Part shown: piece after piece, positions 1-6,544 of the stretch | Numbering within the stretch: the first letter of the stretch is position 1 | Layout of the letters: each line of letters opens with the position of its first letter | Source of the DNA: CAYWWY01 sp964580185 | GTDB taxonomy: Bacteria > Thermotogota > Thermotogae > MWEM01 | Length of the DNA: 21,652 nt | Direction of reading: 5' to 3' | Assembly (NCBI GenBank): GCA_964580185.1 | Contig: CAZOJQ010000043.1 | Span: 1 to 21,652, forward strand | Notes under the pieces: model-generated | Told to the model about the DNA's origin: nothing | Database searches by the model: none | The model's input: only the letters and a program-made list of their open reading frames with translations | Translations under genes and position numbers: made by a program

Positions 1-349
1 AAAGAAATCACATTGCCGGTAATGTTTACTCCGAAAAAGTGGAGGACATTGAAGCAACCAGGAAGGAATTGTCACGGGACGGTTGGGTATCGTTGACTTT
101 GAAAACCCGGAAATGCTACGGAAACGAGGGGACAACCACTATCAATCCACCGCCATTTCCGGTGAACCGCGGGAAGATTTAGCAACGAGAGTCTTTCAAG
201 GATCGTTGGAACTGTCCAACGTGAATGTGGTCCGAGAAATGGTAAATCTCATTGCTGCGCAGCGGCATTTTGAAATTACTCAACGGGCGGTTATGACGCA
301 TGACGCGCTCATGGAAACGGCCATCAACAGAGTCGGCAGCGTGCGCTGA
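1..349 (+). CDS. flgF: Flagellar basal-body rod protein FlgF, C-terminal fragment (5' end outside window, reading frame disturbed)
   Basis: This is the 3' end of a proximal-rod protein of the FlgF/FlhO type. From about position 53 the frame reads SNQEGIVTGRLGIVDFENPE, the conserved strand before the C-terminal helix. It ends with the family signature ELSNVNVVREMVNLIAAQR and a FlhO-like tail (TAINRVGSVR) before TGA at 347-349. A TTG at 83 would give an 88-residue product, but this is not a believable start because homologous residues continue upstream. The frame has stops at 20-22 and 50-52, while FlgF-like residues appear in frame 1 (EITLP, 4-18) and frame 3 (GNVYSEKVEDIE, about 18-53). Two missing bases, near 19 and near 53, would restore one continuous FlgF sequence, so either the sequence end is error-prone or the gene is frameshifted. 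flgG follows after 24 bases. Confidence 0.75.
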
Positions 350-373
350 TTTTTGATGTAGGGAGGGTTTGGA

Positions 374-1162
374 ATGATCACAGCATTGTACAGTGGATCA
401 ACCGGTATGGTAGGCCAGCAGTTCAAGCTAGATACGATCACCAATAACTTGGCTAATGTGGACACAACCGGATACAAAAGACAGAGAGCGGAGTTTGTCG
501 ATTTATACTATCAATACACGCAAAACCCAGGGGTTCCTACCGCAGGGCAAACATCCATCTTGCCAACGGGGATCTACACGGGACTTGGTTCTCGCGTGGC
601 CGCAGTCAACCGGATCTTTACCGTTGGAAACCTCGAAGAAACAGGGGTTCCATTGGACGTGGCGATCACGGGCGACGGGTTCTTCCAAATCCTTATGCAA
701 GACGGAACCCCTGCCTACACTCGGGACGGTGCCTTTAAAGTCGACCAGAATGGAAGAATCGTCACAAATTTAGGCATGCCTTTGGCTCAAGATATCGTGA
801 TCCCTCCCAATGCAGTCTCACTCAATGTTACGCACGATGGATTGGTTGTTGTCCAGACGATGCAAGGGGATCTCCAGGAGATTGGCCAGTTTGTTTTGTC
901 CCGATTTATCAACCCGGCAGGTTTGGAGTCGATTGGAGACAATATTTACATTCCGAAACCGGGGGCTGGGGATCCGATCGATGGAATCCCAGGGCAAGAT
1001 GGGTTTGGAGGGCTCAAACAACATTTTCTGGAGAAATCCAATGTCAACGTAGTACGAGAGATGGTGGGGATGATCACCTCTCAAAGGGCATATGAATTGA
1101 ATTCTCGTTCGATTATGACCGCAGATAACCTGCTGCAGACTGTGGTCGGGTTGAAACGATAA
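374..1162 (+). CDS. flgG: Flagellar basal-body rod protein FlgG (distal rod)
   Basis: The 262-residue length is typical for FlgG, which forms the distal rod of the flagellar axial structure and is exported by the flagellar type III apparatus, so no signal peptide is expected. The N-terminus (MITALYSGSTGMVGQQFKLD, then TITNNLANVDTTGYKR) carries the rod/hook motif. The central part has the GDGFFQILMQDGTPAYTRDG strand pattern of the FlgG core. The C-terminus (LEKSNVNVVREMVGMITSQR, then AYELNSRSIMTADNLLQTVV) is the conserved coiled-coil helix. A good Shine-Dalgarno (GGGAGGG, seven bases upstream) supports the ATG at 374. The gene sits 24 bases after the flgF fragment and 30 bases before flgE, in one transcription unit. 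FlgG is preferred over FlgF because of the C-terminal helix and the position after a FlgF-like gene. Confidence 0.93.
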   Translation: MITALYSGSTGMVGQQFKLDTITNNLANVDTTGYKRQRAEFVDLYYQYTQNPGVPTAGQTSILPTGIYTGLGSRVAAVNRIFTVGNLEETGVPLDVAITGDGFFQILMQDGTPAYTRDGAFKVDQNGRIVTNLGMPLAQDIVIPPNAVSLNVTHDGLVVVQTMQGDLQEIGQFVLSRFINPAGLESIGDNIYIPKPGAGDPIDGIPGQDGFGGLKQHFLEKSNVNVVREMVGMITSQRAYELNSRSIMTADNLLQTVVGLKR

Positions 1163-1192
1163 TCGACCGAACGCAGATTTGGAGGTGCGCGG

Positions 1193-3010
1193 ATGATTCG
1201 CTCTCTCTACACAGGGCTTAGCGGGATCCTTGGAAGCCAATATGGATTGGATGTAACTGGGAATAATATCGCCGGAGTGAATACTTTGAGTTTCAAGTAT
1301 TCGCGACCCACGTTCCGAACGCTTTTTGAACAGAATCTTTACTCCGGTCAACCAGGTAATCGAGTGGGTTTGGGTTCCATGATATCCACCGTCGATCGCG
1401 TGATGACTATGGGCAATATCGAGAATACAGACCATCCCACGGATATGGCGATTGGAGGAAGCGGATTTTTCTTGGTTCGGGGAATCTTCCAGAGAAAAAC
1501 CTTGAATGGGGAAACCGCGATTCAGCAGCAAGATTTCTTGTCCAGAGTCGGAAACTTCCGGATCGATCAGGACTACAATTTCGTACAGGGAAATTCAGGG
1601 TTGCTTGCCATGGGCATCCTTGCGAAGGTTGAAGACGGAGATATTGTAATCACCAATGATCTCCCATCGCAAGAAGAAATGATTCGAGCACCCGATAAAA
1701 CCGAATATTTGCGGACACTTCAACCCATCAACTTTAAAGACCTTGTGATCATGCCGCCGAAAGAAACGCAAGCGATAGAGCTTGGGGGGTTCCTGAATAG
1801 CGAAGCGGGCCTAGACCCAGTCTATTTTGCGTTTCCTGCTGGACCTGAAGCCAGCGACGGTGAATACATCGTCCGCATCCAATTTTCTCGAAAACTGGTC
1901 AAAGAAGAATCAGACGATCCCTTGATTCAGGATATGGATGATCTGCTTTTCCAAAGGCAGAAAGTGTACCGACTTGAGACCGATGTGATCCAATGGCCAA
2001 AGATGAATGATCCGGAAGAACCCACGCCCAAACCGGTTTTTACGGGCGGAAAAGGATATGTTGTCATGAATCTGGATGGAACGGTAGATCGTTCATTCTT
2101 CCCGGGACTGCATGACGATTTGGAAATCACAATCAACGAAGAGGCTTTTCCGATGAACCTGATCGCATCGATCGAGGAACGACCCTACCAGACGCCAAGC
2201 GCGAGCACACATATACCCATATTTGATTCTCTTGGAAAAGAGCATGTCCTAAGAGTGCGGTATGAAAAGACGATGAACAATCAGTGGTTGTACCGATTCG
2301 AATCTCCGTCTGAAGATCCCCAGCAACGCCCGTCTTTTTTGATCGCCTATCAGGATCAGGAGGGAAACACCTACTCCACGTATGCCACCGAGCCAGAACG
2401 GCGGATTTTGGGTGGGATCCTCGAGTTCGATTTTTCGGGAAAAATCGCGAACCAGAAAGTGATGATGGCCGATGGCACCATTGAGGATATCACATTGGAA
2501 CGAATCCTTCTGTTTGACGCAGAAGAGAACTCATTTGCGATCGAAACCCATTTTGCCGATCATGAGAAACAGTTGGTTCAGACTGCCCTTCCATTCGATT
2601 TGTTCGGCCAACAAAAAGAAGGACGATCTACCGGTTCGTTGCTGGGTTTATCTGTCCATGCTGGGGGATTGCTTTATGGGATGTACTCCAATAGTCATAC
2701 TGTCCCAGTAGCCAGAATACCCATCATTAATGTTCGTGCGCCTGAAAACTTGCAGGACGCTTCTCGTTTTGGTCTATCCAATGTCTTCGAGTTCCCAGTC
2801 GACCCTACCGTTCCCAATTTCATTGGATTGTTCCGCGCGGGCGAGGGAGGAACCGGAGCGATTCATGGTCAATCGATCGAAATGTCGAATGTAGATATTT
2901 CGCGGGAAATGACGAACATGATCAAATTCCAAAGAGCCCTCCAGCTCAACGCCCGTTCCATCACCACCGCTGATTCCATCCTGGAGGAAACCATCCGATT
3001 AAAGCGGTAA
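1193..3010 (+). CDS. flgE: Flagellar hook protein FlgE
   Basis: FlgE polymerises into the hook, the universal joint between rod and filament. The N-terminal rod/hook motif is clear (MIRSLYTGLSGILGSQYGLD, then VTGNNIAGVNTLSFK), followed by GNIENTDHPTDMAIGGSGFF. Around residues 345-375 the stretch STHIPIFDSLGKEHVLRVRY matches the FlgE D2-domain pattern (TVYDSLGNxHTLxLxF), which separates FlgE from FlgG. The C-terminal helix reads EMSNVDISREMTNMIKFQRA, then LQLNARSITTADSILEETIR. At 605 residues it is longer than the roughly 400-residue enterobacterial FlgE; the extra length lies in the central surface domains between residues 110 and 530. It contains no cysteine, so it cannot form the Cys-dependent lysinoalanine cross-link known from spirochaete hooks. 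GGAGGTG upstream supports the ATG at 1193. It is the last gene of the flagellar cluster here. Confidence 0.88.
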   Translation: MIRSLYTGLSGILGSQYGLDVTGNNIAGVNTLSFKYSRPTFRTLFEQNLYSGQPGNRVGLGSMISTVDRVMTMGNIENTDHPTDMAIGGSGFFLVRGIFQRKTLNGETAIQQQDFLSRVGNFRIDQDYNFVQGNSGLLAMGILAKVEDGDIVITNDLPSQEEMIRAPDKTEYLRTLQPINFKDLVIMPPKETQAIELGGFLNSEAGLDPVYFAFPAGPEASDGEYIVRIQFSRKLVKEESDDPLIQDMDDLLFQRQKVYRLETDVIQWPKMNDPEEPTPKPVFTGGKGYVVMNLDGTVDRSFFPGLHDDLEITINEEAFPMNLIASIEERPYQTPSASTHIPIFDSLGKEHVLRVRYEKTMNNQWLYRFESPSEDPQQRPSFLIAYQDQEGNTYSTYATEPERRILGGILEFDFSGKIANQKVMMADGTIEDITLERILLFDAEENSFAIETHFADHEKQLVQTALPFDLFGQQKEGRSTGSLLGLSVHAGGLLYGMYSNSHTVPVARIPIINVRAPENLQDASRFGLSNVFEFPVDPTVPNFIGLFRAGEGGTGAIHGQSIEMSNVDISREMTNMIKFQRALQLNARSITTADSILEETIRLKR

Positions 3011-3054
3011 CGGGTTCAAACGCGAGCAATCGCTCATTCTCAATAAACTTTCCC

Positions 3055-3122
3055 TATGGCTTACTTTGCCTTACGGCTCAATTTGCCTGACGGCTTACTT
3101 TGCCTGACGGCTAGTCTTTTTC
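3055..3122 (+). repeat. 17-bp tandem repeat, about 3.5 copies
   Basis: Three complete 17-bp units start at 3055 (TATGGCTTACTTTGCCT), 3072 (TACGGCTCAATTTGCCT) and 3089 (GACGGCTTACTTTGCCT), and a partial unit GACGGCT starts at 3106, before a short T run. Each unit contains GGC and GCC blocks that can pair within or between units, so short stem-loops are possible. It lies 45 bases after flgE and could act as a weak 3' end for the flagellar transcript, but no strong terminator stem is seen. I assign no function. Confidence 0.8.
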
Positions 3123-3281
3123 CCCCCGCATAAACCAAGTTCATGAGGAAACCCTCCCTTTCCGGTTGATATAGATTCTCAAAAAATGATAACGTTCACA
3201 GGAATATTCCGAAATAAAGAGGCAAATTGAGTATACCACTTCTGAGGGCATTTATTCCATGGCCATTCAGAAATTTGGAGT

Positions 3282-3310
3282 TTGGATGAAAGATCAAAAC
3301 CCGGTATAAT
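3282..3310 (+). promoter_or_regulatory. Putative sigma-70 promoter of the LacI/galactoside operon
   Basis: TTGGAT (3282-3287) and a perfect TATAAT (3305-3310) are separated by 17 bases. The predicted transcription start near 3317 lies about 30 bases before the regulator's ATG. The operator-like palindromes at 3313-3327 overlap this start, which would suit autorepression. The rest of the 3011-3345 gap holds only the 17-bp repeat and a second AACGTT palindrome at 3191-3196. Confidence 0.65.
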
Positions 3311-3312
3311 TT

Positions 3313-3327
3313 TAACGTTACCGGTAA
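3313..3327 (+). promoter_or_regulatory. Putative LacI-family operator at the operon start site
   Basis: Two overlapping perfect palindromes, TAACGTTA (3313-3320) and TTACCGGTAA (3318-3327), lie just after the -10 box. Operators of LacI/PurR-type repressors are typically palindromes with a central CG, as both of these have. A related word (GTTACCGGT) recurs in a perfect dyad upstream of the SUMF1-like gene at 14088-14102. Binding by the regulator encoded at 3346 is inferred from position and symmetry. Confidence 0.5.
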
Positions 3328-3345
3328 GGATAACAGGAGGAACCA

Positions 3346-5562
3346 ATGAATCGAGCCACTCTGAAGGATATTGCAAAAAGGGCGAAAGTATCAGTTATGA
3401 CGGTTTCTCGAGCGCTGAATGAAAAACCGGATGTACGGAATGAAACCCGAATGGAAATCATGCGGATTGCGCAGGAAATGGGGTATGTTCCGAACGCAAG
3501 CGCTCGGATTCTCAAAGGGGCTGAAACGAAACGGATTGGAGTGATCGTATCGGACATCCGGAATCCTTTTTATTCGCAGATGGTGGGCGAACTGGAAGAC
3601 ATCTGCGGAATCAGAGGATATACCGTAGTAGTTGCAGACACAAACCGACGCATATCGGGAGAGGTTTCTGCGATCGAAGCATTGATGCAAACCTCGGTCG
3701 ATTGTTTGATCATCGCCCCTGAAGGATATCGGACCCAACATCTGGATGATTGGATCTCCAAAGGGATGAATTTTCTTTCGTTCGGGGTCCATTTTCCCAA
3801 AAAAGGGTACAGCGAAGTCTGGATCGATGAGGTCGCTGGAGCTTCTCAAGTGGGCCATCTCTTTGCAAAAAAGGGGATCCGAAGACCCTTGCTGATTATG
3901 GGCAATCCCAGAAAGAATACAACCAAAGGTAGAGTGAAGGGTTTTTTCCAAGGATACGGGAAGCAAAATGACGATCAAAGCCATATTGAATTTTTGGATG
4001 TGAACTGGCAAATGTCTAAGCGATTCATACAAAGTCAGTTTTCCAGCAAGAAATGGGATGGCATTTTCTGCTACAACGATCTGATGGCCATGGGCGCCAT
4101 ACAGGGTTTATGGTCCTTGGGCATCCGCCCGGGGAAAGACATTCCCCTTGTGGGGTATGACAACGTACCTTTTGCGGAGATGATGGGTATCTCTACGTTG
4201 GATATTCCCATTCATGAAATGGGGGAAAAAGCGTTGGAGATCATCGAAAACAAAGAACGAAAGCAAGAAAAATTCATCCCGAAACTGATTTTAAGTGAAA
4301 GCACAGGATGGTGGGCACATTTCAATGGAGGTGAACGTATGAAGGCAAGAAAATGGATTTGGTTGGTTGTACTATTGGTAGTGGTTGTTTCTACCCTTGG
4401 TGCTCAACGGCTCGTTATCAATTCGTACATGTCCGATGAGGCTCCAAGAAGGGTTTTTGCTGAGCTGGTGGATCAGTTCCGCGCTTTGCATCCAGAGTAT
4501 ACTGTCGTATTGAATGTATTTCCTCATGAAGACTTCAAAGTTCTGATCCGAACTCAGCTCGCATCCGCCAACGCGCCCGACGTCGCCACTTGGTTTGCGG
4601 GCGAACGAATGCGATATTTCGCCAATCGTGGATTGCTCGCTCCAATCGATGATGTCTTCCCCGATGGATTTGACAAGGACTTCCCCGCAGCCTTCGAGAG
4701 CGCTTGCGCGTATGATGGGACACTCTATTTTGTTCCTCAAAGCTGGTATTGGTGGGGCATTTACTACAACACCAAAGTTTTCGACGCTTTGAATCTCACT
4801 GTTCCCGAAAACTGGTATCAATTCTTGAAAACATGCGAAATCCTGAAGCAGAATGGGTACACTCCGATCGCTATAGGAACCCGAGGCACATGGACGACCG
4901 GCGGTTGGTTCGACTCTCTGAACATGCGGTTGCATGGCTTGGAATTCCATACCGATCTCACCGCTGGAATTATTCCGTACACCGATCCTCGGGTAGAAGA
5001 AACCCTTTCTTACTTGGCTGATCTAGCAAGGAGAGGGTACTTCCTGGAAAACCATGCCTCATATGATTGGCAAGAGGCAGCAACAAGACTGTTTAACGGG
5101 GAAGCAGGCATGTATCTGATGGGACAGTTTATTAAGGACGTTGCCCCGGCGGATGTCAAGGACGATCTAGATTTCTTCCGCTTTCCGGTCATTGACGGAA
5201 CCATTGGAATCTATGAAGATACCCCAATCGATGGATTCCTTGTGCCCGCGAATGCTCAGAACAAAGATGCAGCAAAGGTTTTCCTGAAATTTATCGCGAC
5301 AAAAGAAGCCCAAGAGTATTTTGCTGTTCAGCTCGGTCGTTTGGCGGCCAATCGCCATGTTCCACCCCCCGATGCTCACGCGCAAAAGGGTTTGGACATG
5401 ATTCTTGCATCGGATGGTGTAATGCAGTTCTACGACCGAGACACCGATCCCCAAATGGCGGACAGAGGCATGAATGCTTTTGTTGAATTGATGATGTTCC
5501 CCGATCGACTGAAGACCATCCTTCAATCTCTCGAGCGAGATCGACAGAGGATTTTCCAATAA
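3346..5562 (+). CDS. LacI-family transcriptional regulator read in one frame into a sugar-binding protein (fusion ORF, 738 aa)
   Basis: Residues 1-323 are a complete LacI-family repressor. An N-terminal helix-turn-helix (ATLKDIAKRAKVSVMTVSRA) and hinge (YVPNASARIL) are followed by a periplasmic-binding-protein-like effector domain (RIGVIVSDIRNPFYSQMVGE, then GIFCYNDLMAMGA and VGYDN). The family's usual C-terminal end LILSESTG falls at about 4285-4308. No stop follows: ten codons (WWAHFNGGER) lead in frame into the ATG at 4339 of the binding protein, and translation could continue to the TAA at 5560-5562. AGGAGG at 3335-3340 supports the start. As written, read-through would give a repressor with a membrane-spanning signal sequence at its C-terminus. 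A single-base error between about 4300 and 4339 would instead end the regulator at 4332-4334 or 4340-4342, the latter an ATGA overlap. As first gene of the operon it probably controls galactoside use and itself. Confidence 0.8.
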   Translation: MNRATLKDIAKRAKVSVMTVSRALNEKPDVRNETRMEIMRIAQEMGYVPNASARILKGAETKRIGVIVSDIRNPFYSQMVGELEDICGIRGYTVVVADTNRRISGEVSAIEALMQTSVDCLIIAPEGYRTQHLDDWISKGMNFLSFGVHFPKKGYSEVWIDEVAGASQVGHLFAKKGIRRPLLIMGNPRKNTTKGRVKGFFQGYGKQNDDQSHIEFLDVNWQMSKRFIQSQFSSKKWDGIFCYNDLMAMGAIQGLWSLGIRPGKDIPLVGYDNVPFAEMMGISTLDIPIHEMGEKALEIIENKERKQEKFIPKLILSESTGWWAHFNGGERMKARKWIWLVVLLVVVVSTLGAQRLVINSYMSDEAPRRVFAELVDQFRALHPEYTVVLNVFPHEDFKVLIRTQLASANAPDVATWFAGERMRYFANRGLLAPIDDVFPDGFDKDFPAAFESACAYDGTLYFVPQSWYWWGIYYNTKVFDALNLTVPENWYQFLKTCEILKQNGYTPIAIGTRGTWTTGGWFDSLNMRLHGLEFHTDLTAGIIPYTDPRVEETLSYLADLARRGYFLENHASYDWQEAATRLFNGEAGMYLMGQFIKDVAPADVKDDLDFFRFPVIDGTIGIYEDTPIDGFLVPANAQNKDAAKVFLKFIATKEAQEYFAVQLGRLAANRHVPPPDAHAQKGLDMILASDGVMQFYDRDTDPQMADRGMNAFVELMMFPDRLKTILQSLERDRQRIFQ
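4339..5562 (+). CDS. Extracellular sugar-binding protein of an ABC importer (internal start within the fusion ORF)
   Basis: This 407-residue protein belongs to solute-binding protein family 1 (CUT1 importers). It begins with a signal peptide of two Lys and one Arg, a hydrophobic core (IWLVVLLVVVVSTLG) and a likely cleavage site near LGA-Q; there is no lipobox cysteine, so a soluble periplasmic protein is expected. Family features include ITNSY-like VINSYMSDEAPRRVF, DVATWFAGERMRYFANRGLL, the aromatic patch YFVPQSWYWWGIYYNTKVFD and the C-terminal AKVFLKFIATKEAQEYF. GGAGGTGA at 4327-4334, five bases before the ATG, is an excellent ribosome-binding site, so it is probably translated independently of the upstream regulator frame. 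Two permeases and a GH42 enzyme follow, which suggests a galactoside ligand. A stem-loop after the gene may keep the binding protein more abundant than the permeases. Confidence 0.88.
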   Translation: MKARKWIWLVVLLVVVVSTLGAQRLVINSYMSDEAPRRVFAELVDQFRALHPEYTVVLNVFPHEDFKVLIRTQLASANAPDVATWFAGERMRYFANRGLLAPIDDVFPDGFDKDFPAAFESACAYDGTLYFVPQSWYWWGIYYNTKVFDALNLTVPENWYQFLKTCEILKQNGYTPIAIGTRGTWTTGGWFDSLNMRLHGLEFHTDLTAGIIPYTDPRVEETLSYLADLARRGYFLENHASYDWQEAATRLFNGEAGMYLMGQFIKDVAPADVKDDLDFFRFPVIDGTIGIYEDTPIDGFLVPANAQNKDAAKVFLKFIATKEAQEYFAVQLGRLAANRHVPPPDAHAQKGLDMILASDGVMQFYDRDTDPQMADRGMNAFVELMMFPDRLKTILQSLERDRQRIFQ

Positions 5563-5571
5563 CACTCTTTC

Positions 5572-5612
5572 GGGCGCGCATTTCCCTCCTAGGGCCGCGC
5601 GCCCTTTTCTTT
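5572..5612 (+). terminator. Intra-operon stem-loop with T tract after the binding-protein gene
   Basis: GGGCGCGC (5572-5579) pairs perfectly with GCGCGCCC (5597-5604), and an inner CCCT/AGGG stem can form in the loop. TTTTCTTTT follows directly. It lies ten bases after the binding-protein stop and about 45 bases before the permease start, so it could partly terminate transcription or protect the 3' end of the upstream message. No clear promoter is visible between it and the permease gene. Confidence 0.75.
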
Positions 5613-5658
5613 TCCCATTTTCCAATCATTCGATTGATGTCGGGTTGAGGTGATTCGA

Positions 5659-6543
5659 ATGCGTGTGTACCGCAGGCGTTGGTGGGTTCCGTGGGCTTTC
5701 CTTGCTCTGCCTCTCGCGATGTACTTGGTATGGGTGATTATCCCCATTGTTCAAACCCTATCGCTAAGCTTCACATCCTGGGATGGATTGTCACAGACTG
5801 TTCGCTATATCGGTTGGCGGAACTTCGAAGATCTATTCCACGATAGCATATTCTGGACGTCCATACAGAACAACATCCGGTGGTTGATCCTGTTTATATT
5901 GGTTCCAGTTCCTTTGGGACTGGGCGTCGCTTTGCTTCTCGATCAGAAGCTGCCCGGGAACAAACTGTACAAGACCCTTTTTTATCTGCCCATGACGCTT
6001 TCGTTTGTTGTAATCGGCCTGGTATGGAGTTGGATTTATGATCCGCAATATGGAGCGCTTACCACTGCGCTGAACAGTATTGGATTGTCGGGGCTCAATC
6101 GCGCATGGCTCAACGACCCTTCGATCGTCACCTATTCCCTGATTTTTGCCGCCATTTGGAGACAGATTCCTTATATCATGGTTTTGTATTTGGCCGGTCT
6201 GAAAAACGTACCTCCCGAAATGGTAGAAGCTGGGATCGTTGATGGCGCGAACCGGTTTCAGCGCTTTTGGTATATCATTTTACCCATGCTCAAGCCCGCT
6301 ACCATCATCGCTGTAACGGTAAGCGTAATCGATTCTCTTCGTTCTTTCGATATTGTCTTTGTAATGACCCGAGGGGGCCCCTTTTACTCGTCCAATGTTA
6401 TGGCTAATTATATGTATATCGAGGGGTTCCATAACTATCGCATGGGATATGGTTCAGCAATTGCCGTGATTCAGTTTGCCATTACTTTTGGCTTCATTTT
6501 GGTTTATCTGAACAATGTTATGAAATCGGAAGGGGTGGACTGA
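5659..6543 (+). CDS. Sugar ABC transporter permease, MalF/UgpA-like subunit 1
   Basis: This is an inner-membrane permease of a CUT1 sugar importer (binding-protein-dependent transport inner-membrane family), about 294 residues. It has an N-terminal membrane helix (WVPWAFLALPLAMYLVWVII) and further hydrophobic segments around residues 70-95, 105-130 and 155-180. The EAA loop that docks the ATPase reads EMVEAGIVDGANRFQRFWYI followed by ILPMLKPA, and the MalF-like TRGGPFYSSNVMANYMY segment follows. ATG 5659 is preferred over GTG 5650 because GAGGTGA at 5647-5653 is correctly spaced for it and overlaps the GTG. The next permease starts one base after the stop, so the two are co-translated. No ATP-binding subunit is encoded in the operon. 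Confidence 0.9.
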   Translation: MRVYRRRWWVPWAFLALPLAMYLVWVIIPIVQTLSLSFTSWDGLSQTVRYIGWRNFEDLFHDSIFWTSIQNNIRWLILFILVPVPLGLGVALLLDQKLPGNKLYKTLFYLPMTLSFVVIGLVWSWIYDPQYGALTTALNSIGLSGLNRAWLNDPSIVTYSLIFAAIWRQIPYIMVLYLAGLKNVPPEMVEAGIVDGANRFQRFWYIILPMLKPATIIAVTVSVIDSLRSFDIVFVMTRGGPFYSSNVMANYMYIEGFHNYRMGYGSAIAVIQFAITFGFILVYLNNVMKSEGVD

Positions 6544-6544
6544 A

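Noticed and set aside
818..1531. 237-codon open frame on the minus strand across flgG and flgE
   Set aside because: It lies antisense to two well-conserved flagellar genes, spans their junction, has no recognisable domains and has a composition typical of an antisense shadow.
3055..3122. The 17-bp repeats as a CRISPR array
   Set aside because: The units are directly adjacent, with no unique spacers and no cas genes in the window.
3391..4032. 213-codon open frame on the minus strand inside the LacI-type gene
   Set aside because: It is fully antisense to a conserved regulator and has no family motifs.
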